Assembly: GCA_964036045.1 (NCBI GenBank)
Contig: OZ038380.1
Location: 173,724,273 to 173,788,272, forward strand
DNA: 64,000 nt
Source: Eutreptiella sp. 'Long Island Sound 2002'
Lineage: Eukaryota; Euglenozoa; Euglenophyceae; Eutreptiales; Eutreptiaceae
Reading direction: 5' to 3'
The position numbers and the translations under genes were made by a program. Position 1 is the stretch's first letter. Each line of letters starts with the position of its first letter. Below the pieces are notes generated by a model. That model had not been told where the DNA came from. It did no database searches and worked only from the letters and a program-made list of their open reading frames with translations. This document shows positions 1 through 33,522 of this stretch, piece after piece.

Positions 1-1334
1 CCGTGGACTGGCGGGAGTGCCCTTGTTGCCACCACGACGTGGCGTCGCATCTCATCAATCTCCATCTTCCACACTGTGGTCAGGAGATTGATGAGGATAA
101 CGCTCAAAGGGCATCCTTGCAGGATGCCGTTCGTGGCACGCCACCAGCTCCCGAGGCATCTGGAGACCTTGAAGGCCCGCTGCAGCTGGCGGTACATGCC
201 CGTCAAGGCCCGCAGGATGCCCGGCTCCATGCCGAGCTCCTGCCCTACCCTCAGGACGACAGCCTGGGGGATCAGGTCAAAACACTTGACATAGTCAAGG
301 TTGACCCCAAAAAGGGTCCATCCCTTGAGGCGGGACAGCTCAAGCAGCACTTGGGTGACTGCTGCGGCGTCCAACGCCCCGCGGGCCGGCCGGAAGCCAT
401 AGGCCTCCGGGTGGGCCCAGGTCTCCTGCCAGCGCAGGACCTCCCACAGGAGGGTGCCCGCCCAGAGTCGGTACACAACCGACAGCACAGTTAACGGCCT
501 AGTCCCAAGTGGGCCCTCCTCCCCTGGCTTGGGGATCAAGGCAGTATATCCACGGGCAAGCACCTCCGGCCACCGGCCCGTGACCTCAACGAGCGCAAGC
601 AGCTCGGCCAGCCAATCCAGCAGACGGAGCGGGAGGGACCTCAAGTCCTTGAGGGACCAGCCGTCGAGACCTAGTGCCGTGGGGTGCATGAACCGTAGTC
701 GCTTGCGCAGGTACCCCCCGGTCAACGGCTTGTGCAGCATGGGGACCCGCCTTAAATGGTGGCCGTACCGCGCAAGGAAGGTCGCCGGATCGGGCTCGGG
801 CGCCTCAGCATACTTGCGGTTGATCGGGCCCCATGCTACCCGAAGCAACTCGTCCATTTCCTGGACGTTGCCTGTCGGCGTGCCATCCGGCCGAGCCAGG
901 AACACCACTGGTGGGGAGAACTCCTCCTCTCGAAGCCAGCGGCACACGGCCCCTGGCCGCACGCTCATCTCCTCGACGAGCCAGGCCTTCCACGCAGAGA
1001 CGCGCTCTGCGTCCTCGCGGCGCGCCTGGTCCCGGACCAGGCGCTGCAGGTCGCGAATGGTCGCCTCTAGGTGCTCTGCTGCCGGGATCGGCACCTCTCC
1101 CAGCCGTGGCAGGTCTGGGAGCGTATCGGACCGCGGCAGGCGCAGCGCCCGTACCGCGTGCATGCAGCGCCGGGCCCCCTGCCAAGCCTGCTCTACCGCC
1201 CTTGGCGGCACATGAGGACGTGCCGGGGCTGTGCGCCGCCAGGTGAGCACGGGGCGTAGCGCACCAACAGCCGCATGCAGGCGCGCAAGCGGCGCAGTCT
1301 CTGGCAGGCCCGTGACGGGCTGCTGCCTGGGGCA
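1..1334 (-). CDS. LINE-like reverse transcriptase ORF, partial (runs off left edge)
   Basis: An uninterrupted minus-strand frame runs from an in-frame TAG at 1335-1337 to the window edge (about 444 codons). It carries the order of a non-LTR retrotransposon reverse transcriptase: an N-terminal helical part, EMDELLRVAWGPI near 850, ALGLDGWSLKDL near 665, LIPKPG then RPLTVLSVVYRLW near 545-480, YGFRPARGALDA near 400, the first palm aspartate block NLDYVKCFDLIPQ at about 270-315, and GILQGCPLSVILIN at about 90-135. The catalytic YxDD box and thumb would lie left of the window. No endonuclease is seen upstream; the frame starts abruptly at a poly(G) repeat, so the 5' end looks truncated. The first in-frame Met is near 1163. 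The open, GC-rich frame suggests a young copy. The RPLT.LSV.YRLW block resembles RTs common in algal and dinoflagellate genomes (recognition only). Confidence 0.85.
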
Positions 1335-1500
1335 CTATTAGAAAGGGGGGGGGGGTTGGCTGGGACCCCCCTCCTCCTTGGGTCCCTCTATGGGGGACCC
1401 GGCCGAAAATTTTGAAGCCTAAATCCTCTTGGCACCGAAGGCGCCGAAGCAAAATTTTGGCTGTCAGCCTCAAACATTGGAAGGGGAGGGGGGGGGTATG
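1335..1500. repeat. Poly(G)-bearing short repeat, family A copy
   Basis: Begins at TATTAGAA (1336-1343), which matches the inner part of the family A inverted terminus. It contains two G tracts, a CCTCCTTGGGTCCC block and an A/T core (CCGAAAATTTTGAAGCC) shared with the copies at 49641 and 62051. It sits exactly at the 5' end of the reverse transcriptase frame. Confidence 0.6.
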
Positions 1501-1625
1501 ACCTAGATTATGAGGGAAATTTGTTGATCTAAAAAGAGAGAGAATCAGAAACAGAGCAGCAAACAGACAGAGGTAATGCACTCCTCAGCATGGCATAAGT
1601 GCATCTTTATTCTCTATGCCATGCC
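1501..1625 (-). repeat. Dispersed repeat with AATAAA-like 3' end (second copy at 55415)
   Basis: Read on the minus strand, GGCATAGAGAATAAAGATG followed by GCACTTATGCC and GGAGTGCATTACCTCTG closely matches plus-strand 55415-55475. The shared AATAAA and sharply matching ends suggest the 3' end of a retroposed transcript or SINE. Both copies end in a poly(C)/poly(G) tract. Confidence 0.55.
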
Positions 1626-1741
1626 TGGTTGAACCTCAGCAGAACAGTCAGTACAGGTATCAGACCAGGCGTCCCTGGTCGTCACAACAGCTGACCTGTG
1701 CATTCAGCAAAATGGTGCAAATGATAAAAGACAGCAAGAGA

Positions 1742-2024
1742 CAGAGAGATACAGAGGGGTACTGAAAGTATCAGCATGAATTCGTTCAAATCTTCGGCCC
1801 CCTCTGGTCTCCCCCAAAGCGCGCAGGGGCGCCTCCGGGTAAGGCCCGGCGCATCCGTCCCCCTCGGCTACGGCGGAATGCCCACCGGTGTGGTTTTTTC
1901 GTTTGCCGCCAGGGAACTTCCGCGCCTGGCCCCTGCCCTTCGGTTTCCCGTACCGCCCGGGGGCCCATCAGAGAGATACAGAGGGGTACTGAAAATATCA
2001 GCATGAATTCGTTCAAATCTTCGG
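1742..2024. repeat. 56-bp direct duplication flanking a 171-bp insert
   Basis: 1742-1797 and 1969-2024 are nearly identical: CAGAGAGATACAGAGGGGTA, then CTGAAARTATCAGCATG and AATTCGTTCAAATCTTCGG. The intervening 171 bp is GC-rich and unlike its surroundings. It lies at the 3' end of the Penelope-like element and could be a terminal duplication or an insertion with a long target duplication. Confidence 0.8.
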
Positions 2025-2041
2025 CAACAACAAAGGAATCA

Positions 2042-3091
2042 TCATTGGGAGCTTTCCAAATCGGGATACAAGAGGTCTTGGGAAACTTTTTGGGGAGAAG
2101 GTCTGTTGGTTCCTGTGGCTCTGTAGGTCCTGTAGCTATTCCTCCTATCATAGGGGGTGTGTTTCTTTTTGCGTGGTGTGCGTTGGTAGGCTCTACGGCG
2201 CTTCTCTTTTTCTTTATGGGCTTCTTCGGAACTCTGGTACAATTGGGTACGTGCAGTGTTCCTACGAGGGCGCTGGGGAGTAGGGCTATCCGTATCGTCT
2301 GTAGCTGGCTCCGTTGTGTTTCCTGCACTTCTCCGATTGTACGAGGAGGAGGCTTGGGACACTCTGGAGTTGGACCTGGAAGGAGTACAGAGCACATCAG
2401 CACTTTCCTGGCTTTGTGATCTTCCCTGACTTCGGGAGGGTGTACGAGACAAAGTCAGGGCGGCGCTGATGCTGGAAAAAACATCACTGAGGTTTGTGGG
2501 CCTGGCAGGGGAAATTTCTGCACTTGATTTGGCATGACTTTCCGGGGTGAAGCTGTCAATCAACACGCCGAGCATGTCCTGGGAAGGAGCATCTGCCGCA
2601 TCTTGAGATTCAAGCCTGTCCTGATTGCTGAATTGAAAGACAGGGTTTCGCTTGAAAAACGCCGGTATGGCAAACTCTCCATGTGGACGTGCTGGGTGAC
2701 TACTGGCAGTGTTAGGTCGTACAGATTTGCCAGTGCTGGCAAACCGAATATTTGGAGTTGGGAAAAGACGTACATAACGTGATGCAATGGATTCACTGCG
2801 GGGGTTCAGAATCCTGCGTTTGTTTTCGTGTAGTGGAGTGGCCAGTCCTGCGGTGGAAGGGATAAAAGAACCACCTGGGACTAGCTGAACATCATCTGGC
2901 GGTCTGCCTTTTTTGTCAGGGTCTTCCATGTTCCAGTAATCAACAGTATATACTGCGCCCTGCTTGATTTTATGAGTCAAAAATTGGATGATGTTGTGGA
3001 TGGGGAAGCGTGCACGCACGCCTGTGGAATTCTGACCAGCACTGCTGTTTGTCCTGCAGCACTGCGGTCCAGGCTTTGCCACTGGCAACAA
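2042..3091 (-). pseudogene. PLE C-terminal Ser/Arg-rich tail
   Basis: 349 codons, of which those from about residue 30 look real: VYTVDYWNMEDPDKKG followed by a long low-complexity stretch rich in Ser, Pro and Arg. There is a basic patch KEKEKRRRAYQRTPRKKK near the end. No known domain is recognised. It is the last coding part of the element before the 56-bp duplication. Confidence 0.5.
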
Positions 3092-3851
3092 GCAGAATTT
3101 TTGCCTGGACTGGCGACGTTTCGTCCCATTTGTTTACCAGGAGGTTGTCCTGGTTGCGCAGGACATTCAGCAGTATGTCAGCAGGGTGAATGTTTTTGCG
3201 CTGAAGACTGAGAATGTGGCGAGCATCGAAGCCAGATATGATGTTGGCTTCCAGGTCAGCCATAGAAATAGCAACCTGTTTCATGTCCTCAAGGGTCTTG
3301 AGCTTACTGTTAGTAGCTCGCAAAATGTGATTGATGGCAGTGAGGCCATTAATCAGAAAGCTTTCGAACTGGTGCAGGGTGGCATCTTTACGTCTTTGCC
3401 TTTGCTGGTCTTTGTTGAGAGATGACCGAGAAAAGTTCTGCTTGCTAAGCCACTCTTCGAAAGCTTCCTTGAGGACCTTTCTGGTGTTCTGGGCAGGTAT
3501 TTTGTCATACATAAATTTTCTCCAGGCTCTGCGAAGGGCACTGGCAGGGAAGCCTCTGGAAATGAGGCCCTGCGTATAATAAATCACTGCCTTCATGAAA
3601 TCTGGCTGATTGTTGCATATGGTCAATGCACGAATCAGCAGGCCTTTGAGCATATACCATTTGGTGTAATGCGTGTGACATGAACCGTATTCAATGAAAC
3701 GTTGGGGGATCCATTTCCAACCGACCCCTTTGGGCTGGGCCGAGGTCCATATGCCGTCGGCATTAGTAGTAATTTTCGTGCCGAGGAAAACAGTCATGGA
3801 GGACTTTGTTTGGACATTGTAGGGGGAATCGGTTGTGTCTTCATGGTCCAT
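2970..3851 (-). pseudogene. PLE reverse transcriptase, segment 4 (thumb and extension)
   Basis: 293 codons. Starts in the region TVFLGTKIT and continues IPQRFIEYGSCHTHYTKWYM, LKGLLIRALTICNNQPDF, then a helical extension (RGFPASALRRAWRKFM). The S.H..Y.KW..LKGLLIR block corresponds to the post-palm '.HP.H.K' region of PLE RTs. It overlaps the tail frame, with a frameshift near 3000-3060. Confidence 0.65.
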
Positions 3852-4039
3852 TCCATACCTGGCTGATCCCAGTTCTGGCCTCTATCTCCGAAGCCACACA
3901 GGTCGTCAATGTAACGCCAAGTGAAAAACCACTTCTTGGCTTCGTCTAAACGATTGTTTTCGATTAAATGATCAATGAACTCGGCTTCAACAGCATAGCA
4001 GTAAAGGTTTGCTAGCTCTGCCGAACATTTGCCTCCCAT
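3794..4039 (-). pseudogene. PLE reverse transcriptase, segment 3 (catalytic palm, YIDD)
   Basis: Carries MGGKCSAELANLYCYAVEAE and, at about 3905-3925, FTWRYIDDLCGFG. These are the motif B and motif C (YIDD catalytic aspartates) regions. The frame stops before the thumb, which continues in the next segment. Confidence 0.75.
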
Positions 4040-4574
4040 GGGGAGGCCACGGACCTGTCAGCGAATCTGACCTTGATCGTGTTGTTGGAAGTAAACTCCA
4101 CGCAGACATGTTTGAAATCTCATTGAAAGAGAAGCCGTCCTCGTCGAATTCGGTTGTGGCTCTTCCATTGCTAGAATAAGCAATGTCAACACGGAGCTGT
4201 TCAAAGGGAACACCAGTTTTTTTGCTGTGCCAAGTAAAAACTTCAGCAATAGCCTGTTTGACTCTGGTCTGGAGTCGTTCCTGAGGTATGCTGGTATACA
4301 TACGGGCGAAATCACGGGTAAAGACCGACTGGCCTTTGAGTTTTTTCAAATTGTTTTTTATGTCGGCAGCGACCCTGTCGACATTCGTGACTACCCAGTA
4401 CCTCTTGTACCCTTTCTGCCTGCATGAACGGTCTTTGTTTTCGAGGTTGTGCATGCACATCCTCAAAATACCGCCCATGGCAGTTTCGACAGGGGATAGG
4501 GAACAGGCTGGCCTTTTTTTTGGGGCCCCCGAGTTCAGGGGGGCCCTCGATTGCTTGCATGTGGTTGCCTGCAA
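3987..4574 (-). pseudogene. PLE reverse transcriptase, segment 2
   Basis: Contains YWVVTNVDRVAADIKNNL and SVFTRDFARMYTSIPQERL, the usual '.D..ALYTNIP' region of the palm. The RT-like reading is lost after about 4110, where the next segment takes over in another frame. Confidence 0.65.
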
Positions 4575-4932
4575 TCCATCTCATACCTACTGTGGCTTTG
4601 TGCATTTTAAGAATACCATACAGGTACCTGTGGGCCTGGACTGCTGGCCTCCCAACCTGGGTGCTCAGCGACTGATGCTTGCTGTAGATTGCATCACTGG
4701 TCCGGGCAGTGTTCTCGTAGTGTGGACTGTGTAACTCTGTCCACAGCAGTTTTTTGTACACGTGCTTGCAACAGGTGACGAAATCGTGTGCAGATTTGTC
4801 AGCATATGTTACAACCATGTGCTCCTGGATTGCAGATAGCTCTTCCAGGCCTTTCTTTGAAAGAAACGTGTGATGAGAAGTGTCAGTGCCCTCACGAAAA
4901 ATTTGATTCATCTTGACAGGTACGGCAGTCAA
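4312..4932 (-). pseudogene. PLE reverse transcriptase, segment 1 (fingers)
   Basis: Contains VVTYADKSAHDFVTCCKHVY (the PLE 'V..PADK' block) and YLYGILKMHKATVGMRWIAG. Homology ends within this frame near 4500, where it continues in the frame ending at 3987, so a frameshift lies near 4480-4520 around the run of Gs and Ts. Confidence 0.65.
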
Positions 4933-4944
4933 AAGCTTGCCTTT

Positions 4945-5850
4945 CTAGGCTTCGGAAGCCTGTTTGTCCATGCGCTTACGCTTTGAGGCACGATGTATGA
5001 AGGAATCGATGTTCGCTTCAATGGAGCTTTCTAAAACACCTGGATGAGCCTGTATGCGAAACTTGCGTCCTTTGAGCCAGTAGGATCGCAGACGCTCATC
5101 TGTGATGAAACCTGGATCTGTAGTGGCCACATGGCCGTGAAAATCAATAGTGGAGTCAGTACGAAATCGCTGACATGGACAGTTCATGGGCTCTGGCACT
5201 GCAAGAGCAACAGGAGCGTCCAGATCCACTTCCTGACAAACTTTGCCATAATTCTGTAGCCATACCCCATTGGGGACGGCCAGAGAATAAGAAATTTTGA
5301 CGGCTTCATCGTCGCCTTTAAGAGGATAGGCTTCCTTGATCTCAGGATCATTGATGAGAGTGTGTATAGAAATTTGTTGCATTTCATTCCTTCTCCAAGG
5401 TTTCAGCCATTGGACAGCATTAGCATCAGCTTTCTTTCGCTGCTTTTTTTCTTGCTCAGCAGGGGTAGTGCTGTCGTATGACTGGAAAATGCCATGACTC
5501 TGGTGAGAGGCGTCATTTTTTCGGTGACTGTCCAGAGCCAGAATCAGCTGCTGGAAAAGGTTCTGGACCGTGCAGTCCTCTGGGGGTTGATTGACTGTAA
5601 GCCAATTCTGGAGTCGGCGGAAGGGGAGGGGGGGGGGGGGTCCAGGGGAGGATACCCCCCCTCCTCCTACCAGATACCGAGGCCTTGTGCCAAACCCCCC
5701 CCTCCTACGGTGTACGGCCGTTCCAATACATCCCTGGCCGTGGGGCTCCAGGTCTGCAAAAGTCAGCCGCATGAATGCCCACAGGATCCAGAAGGATTCT
5801 ACATTAACTCTCCGTGTGCCACTTGTGTAGTGAGGCTGTTTGCTGATCAT
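4945..5850 (-). pseudogene. PLE N-terminal domain with inserted poly(G) repeat
   Basis: A 301-codon frame. Residues after about 110 are element-like: a Lys-rich stretch, then CPCQRF, FHGHVATTDPGFI and LRSYWLKGRKFRI, a Cys/His block with a GHV.T.D motif that precedes the RT in Hydra-type Penelope elements. The first ~40 residues (RRVNVESFWILWAFMRLTFA) are separated from the rest by Pro/Gly-rich translation of the inserted poly(G) repeat at about 5595-5745. The insertion happens to keep the frame open, so the ATG at 5850 is not a trustworthy start. Confidence 0.6.
5595..5745 (-). repeat. Poly(G) repeat inserted in the PLE, family A end
   Basis: The right side reads GTACGGCCGTTCCAATACATCCCTGG in two parts around 5711-5741, the reverse complement of the family A terminus AGGGATGTATTAGAACGGCCG with one change. 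It also contains ACCGAGGCCTTGTGCC next to a poly(C) tract, which is the end of the family C repeat, so two repeats may be nested here. Confidence 0.65.
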
Positions 5851-5934
5851 GGGGGGCCCCGGTCGTGGGCGACCAACCCATGAACCCCAACCTACAGGTA
5901 GGGTCAGGGCGCAGCAAAGGCTCAGAAGCAGGAC

Positions 5935-6360
5935 TATTCAGGTAGGGGGGGGGGGGGTTAGACCCGGTCCCGCTGCGACCCTCCCCCCTTTTTCAGTGAA
6001 AAACTCTGCGGGGGGGGGGGGGGGTCGGGGGGCCACTGGGGGCGGGAGGGTTGGCATGAGACCATGGTGTTGGTTTGTTTGCCTTTGGCCCACTGGGGGT
6101 CCTCTTCTTCCACGGCATTCTCCCCCTCTTGCTGCTCTCGCGTTGCATCTTCGACCGTGTCTTGGGGTTTCTCGTTGTTTCCGCCGTGCAACTCATTTGG
6201 CCAAGATGAGCACTTGTTTGCCGCAATTGAAATCTGACTCTCGCCTTCCCGCAATTAGGTTTTTTGTTGGGGGAAGGGGGGGGTCAGGTAGGTGTCTGGG
6301 GAGGGGGGGGGGTCAAGGGGTCGTCTGGGGGGGGGGGGGGTCAGGAACCTCCGATCAGTT
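5935..6360. repeat. Cluster of poly(G) tracts
   Basis: Five G tracts of 9-13 nt in 420 bp. The segment at about 5985-6020 (AAAAACTCTGCGGGGGG) matches 60595-60615. A minus-strand acidic open frame lies at 5958-6254 (ESQISIAANKCSSW...), but it has no clear exon signals and is not called as a gene. Confidence 0.5.
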
Positions 6361-6513
6361 GGTTATGCGGCCCAGGTAGCCGGACTCACACACTGCCCCC
6401 AGCCAAAAAGATACCCATGATGTATCACTGGGCTGTACAAAGAGAACACAAAGAGAAGCAAAAAAACCACAACACCCACAACCCTACATCACAACTTTAA
6501 ATACTTGTCAGTA

Positions 6514-6585
6514 CTACATCCTTCCTGTGGAGGGTCGAAAAAACATTCCCATTTGCGGCCCGAGTGAGACCAACTGTGGTGTTAC
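6514..6585 (-). other. Alternative kinesin terminal exon
   Basis: Acceptor TGTGGCAG|GTAACA, phase 0 with the donor at 6882, and stop TAG after 23 codons. The peptide has no recognisable feature and no AATAAA was noticed just downstream. Confidence 0.25.
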
Positions 6586-6813
6586 CTGCCACACCGCTGG
6601 GACCGCTATCTTTCAAAACCCGTGGGAGGGGGGGAGGGGGGGCGTGGCTCGCATACAGGGACCAGGCCCGGCTGCCCCCCGTCCCCCGTGCATTCAGGGC
6701 CCCTGCCCGCAGGGAGACAGCCTCGATGGCTGAGCTCGACAGATGCTCTGAAGGACGCCGGATCAATGCATGGGCACAGGCCCTCGTGCAGGGATTTAAG
6801 AAAACGGCTGGGC

Positions 6814-30398
<23,585 letters not shown>

Positions 30399-33034
30399 GA
30401 AAACTCAAGGAAGGTTCTGCAGAAGAGAAAGGGCACAACCTGCAAACGCTGCCCTCCAACACACACAGACAGTGCTGACAGCGCTCCAAGATCCAAGGAC
30501 AAAGACACGTTAGGACAACTCAATAAGGGCACGTGTGCGTTGGCCGCAGAGTTACTACAACTCGCCTTGAATAGACGCTTTGGTTTATATATTCTCGTCG
30601 ACACTCTCCAACAACAGATCATTTTGAACGTTTTGTTAACACCTGGGGTCCCTTACATAGGGCTTGTGAGAAGGCCCCTGACAGTGTGCTGCCTCTCAGC
30701 AGTTGACTGTTGTACGTCAGAGATATGTCTGGAAAGCAATATAGCACCACATGCTTTTTGAAATGGTCCAGCCACCACGACTTGGGACAGCCGTTGACAT
30801 TTCCACAACCGCAGGAAAAAGGAGCCAAATTCTTGAAACTGGAGGTAATAATCTGTAGGTTTCCACCAGTGCTGAGGGTGACTTGCAATCTGCCTTGGCT
30901 CCTGCGCCACAACACGCATTCCGTATGACTCGGATAGACAGATGCAACGGCAGCTTCACTTCCCGATTCACGTGGGTTATCGCTGCTGCATCAACCTGAG
31001 TTGCCACCACACCGCAATCCCATGTCTTTAACAACAAACAACCCCCACTTAAATTCCAAGAGGTCAGTTGCCTCAACGTTTTACAACTCCTGGATCCAGG
31101 GTGCTGATGGAAGAAGACATGGGCAGAGGCCACTTTCCATCAACAGACGTGCAGGGGCAAGATCAGGTTGATGCAGTCGATATGAGGCAAGGCAGGAGTT
31201 TTGTCCGGTGGGTGCAGAGCTGCAGAGCTTTGGTTCGGTCGACTCCAGCATTTGTGATCCAGATTGTGGATAGGCCGAATAATATTGAACTGTTAAACGC
31301 AGCCTCTTCCCCACTACCCAATAGCAATGGCATTTGTGTACACATCGTGTCAGATGGATAACCAGCACAGTTTTGCGAATGATTTCTCTCTTTTTAACCA
31401 AAAAATTTTTTTTCGTGGATGCGACAGAAATCCATTGAATGATTTTTCAATGGACTGAGATCACAGATAAGTTAGACGCGCAGGATCCCGGTGGAGGACG
31501 CGCTCACAATGGTTCTTGGTGTTATGATTGAGCAAGCGTAGCCCATATAGGAAAGTCTCATAATGTCGCAAATGGCCGGCACCAAAGTCTCGTAATGTCC
31601 CAAATGGTTTGATTTTGTCTGGGACATTATTGGACATTTTACTGTACGCCCAAAAGCCCAAAACACCCATCGAACCCGTCCTAGATACTGTGGATTCACA
31701 GTGTGTGGTGATTCTAGTGCTCACTTTTTGATGCCAAGTAGTGCCACATCATTAAAGTAGGCAAATTAACTAAGGCAGATGAGAAAGCAAAGGTATTCCA
31801 AAAATTGAGCAATAGTTCAACTGCGAGATTGGCCTCGCACACGGCGGCAGCTCGGTAGCTGGATACCTCTCTCAAAAAAAAGTTCTCAGATTGTCGCTCA
31901 TTCTCCCCCCAATCACAACCACAGTCCTCGCTCAGTTGTGGCATCCTGCCATGTTGTCACGTATTACAGTCCCAGCATTTGTCTGCACAAAGGTGTTGTA
32001 GTCTTTGCTGCAAGTCCTCGGAGTCGAATAACATACCTGGTTGGGCAGCCATTGTGATCATACAGGCATTCTCAGCTTGACTGCACCGCATCTGACTTCA
32101 ATTTGCGAAATTCATGTTTCGGACATTTGTACTTAAGGTAAAGGGACCAGTTAGACACCCACTGTCGCGGCGCAGGATCGCCAGGCAAATAATGTTATCA
32201 GGAGATGACGATTTATAATCAAAGAAATATTCTTTTGAACATTATAAAAATAATCGAGATCCATCTGGCGATCCCGTAAATCGCCAGATACTACCGCGGG
32301 AAATTGCGTAAATTAGCGCCGCAAAGTTACGTAAGCCCAAATGTCACCACGTAAAAGCAAAATGAATACTGCGCGAAATATACGATTCCGAGATTGATTT
32401 CCCTTTGTTTTTTTTCATTTTAGATAATGCGGTTGGGACCCACCTGCACTACCAGCGCAAACACACAGAGAAAACAGGGAGCAAAAGCGACGCTTTCAGT
32501 TCTTCTTGCAGTGGACTGTTGGTGCAGAACCAGGTTCAGAACGCGATGCAAATTTAGTCCATCGTGTCGAGCCTGGCCGGTCAGCGGATTCGTACAGGAC
32601 AGATCAGGCACGAGCAACGGTTTGATGCGTGACTTTGGTGTTTCACACATGGGTTGAGCCCACAAACCTCTGCACCCCTGGTCGTACATGTTTGTCCGCT
32701 GTTAATTTCGCACGTTGCTTGTCTCAAAGTGCTGTTATTCTCCATGAGGTCGCCCTTCCGACACTGGTTTTTTTTACTATTAATTGACTACGGTTGGCAA
32801 ATAGTTGACAGCAGTCAGCAGTCAAAGACAAAGGAGGGCGTTTGACATTGGGACTGACGGCACTCGGCAAGTGACTTGCTGGAGGCTTGGGTGCAACGGA
32901 GCCCACAATTACTTCTCCGGAGGGACATCTCTGTCTTCCACCTATGTGCTGCGACAAGTCTGCAACAGGGGCAGTCATTTGATTCCAAGTGGGATCCAGT
33001 CACAATTCCAAGTGTCTGAATTCCCTCGCTTCAG
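30399..33034. other. Intergenic region between kinesin start and CPSase exon
   Basis: 2.6 kb. Must contain the kinesin promoter (minus). Holds a copy of the AATGTCCCAAATGG repeat (31547-31868). I searched it for upstream CPSase exons (ATP-grasp motifs) and found none. Confidence 0.5.
31547..31868. repeat. AATGTCCC repeat, copy 1
   Basis: Nearly identical to 35285-35612 from CATATAGGAAAGTCTCATAA to GGTAGCTGGATACCTCTC, then ends abruptly at an A-rich stretch (TCAAAAAAAAAG). The abrupt end next to A9 is retroposon-like. Confidence 0.8.
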
Positions 33035-33197
33035 ATGGGAATGACCATTACGGAGATCCACGACATCACGAAGATTGACAATTGGTTCCTGCAGCGCTTT
33101 TTCATGATGCACACACATGCAGTGGCCATGCAGAAAATGCAGCTCGAGCAGTTTGATTACGACTTCTTCATGGAGGCCAAGTGCCTTGGATTCTCAG
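33035..33197 (+). pseudogene. Orphan exon of carbamoyl-phosphate synthase large chain
   Basis: Acceptor TCGCTTCAG, then 54 codons reading GMTITEIHDITKIDNWFLQ ... DFFMEAKCLGFS, ending TCAG|GTGCCT. G-[MT]-S/T-..EIH..T.ID.WFL followed by a helix and EAK.LGFS is the oligomerisation region in the middle of the CPSase large subunit, which makes carbamoyl phosphate for pyrimidines and arginine. No flanking CPSase exon was found on either side: upstream there is only 2.6 kb to the divergent kinesin start, too little for the missing ~440 N-terminal residues plus introns unless they are very compact. It is therefore probably a captured or decayed fragment, though a gene with very distant 3' exons cannot be excluded. 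Confidence 0.6.
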
Positions 33198-33387
33198 GTG
33201 CCTCCATCATACAGTGCCCATACAAATCGGAACGACAAACTCATGATGCCTGGAGTGCCTTTCAGAAACCAGAAGGAAACATTCGGTTCGGTGCCCGAGA
33301 GCCACTGCTGTTTTGCCACCGTTTCTCATGCAACCCCTCTGCCAGTGCGCACCGGTCGTATCCCAGCCAGCAAATCGCACGCACCCG

Positions 33388-33522
33388 CTGTGCACACTGC
33401 ACGCACGCATCGTACACACTGCACGCACGCATTGTACACGCTGCACGCACGTACTGTGCACACTGCACGCATGCATTGTGCACGCTGCACGCCCGCATCG
33501 TGCACAATGCACGCACGCACTA
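33388..33522. repeat. 22-bp minisatellite, about 6 copies
   Basis: Unit GCACGCACGCATTGTACACG plus CT. Almost pure alternating purine-pyrimidine sequence, so prone to Z-DNA. Confidence 0.9.

Larger units (their letters stand above)
1742..5850 (-). mobile_element. Penelope-like (PLE) retroelement, frameshifted copy
   Basis: The minus strand holds, in order, an N-terminal conserved domain, a reverse transcriptase with palm motif WRYIDD, a long C-terminal extension and a Ser/Arg-rich tail, spread over at least five overlapping frames. The motif set is that of Penelope-like elements: YGILKMHK with MRWIAG (compare the usual LPKIHK..RPIV), ARMYTSIP, MGGKCSAELANLYCY, YIDD, then VFLGTKIT and YGSCHTHYTKW. 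No GIY-YIG endonuclease is visible, so it would belong to an endonuclease-lacking lineage. At least three frameshifts and an inserted poly(G) repeat at about 5595-5745 show it is dead. DIRS or another YIDD-type RT is possible but fits less well. Confidence 0.75.

Noticed and set aside
454-1215. 253-codon plus-strand ORF overlapping the reverse transcriptase
   Set aside because: GC-rich antisense shadow of the minus-strand RT, which carries the conserved motifs.
5958-6254. Acidic minus-strand ORF as a further kinesin exon
   Set aside because: No convincing polypyrimidine-AG acceptor in the required phase, and an alternative frame over the same bases is equally open.
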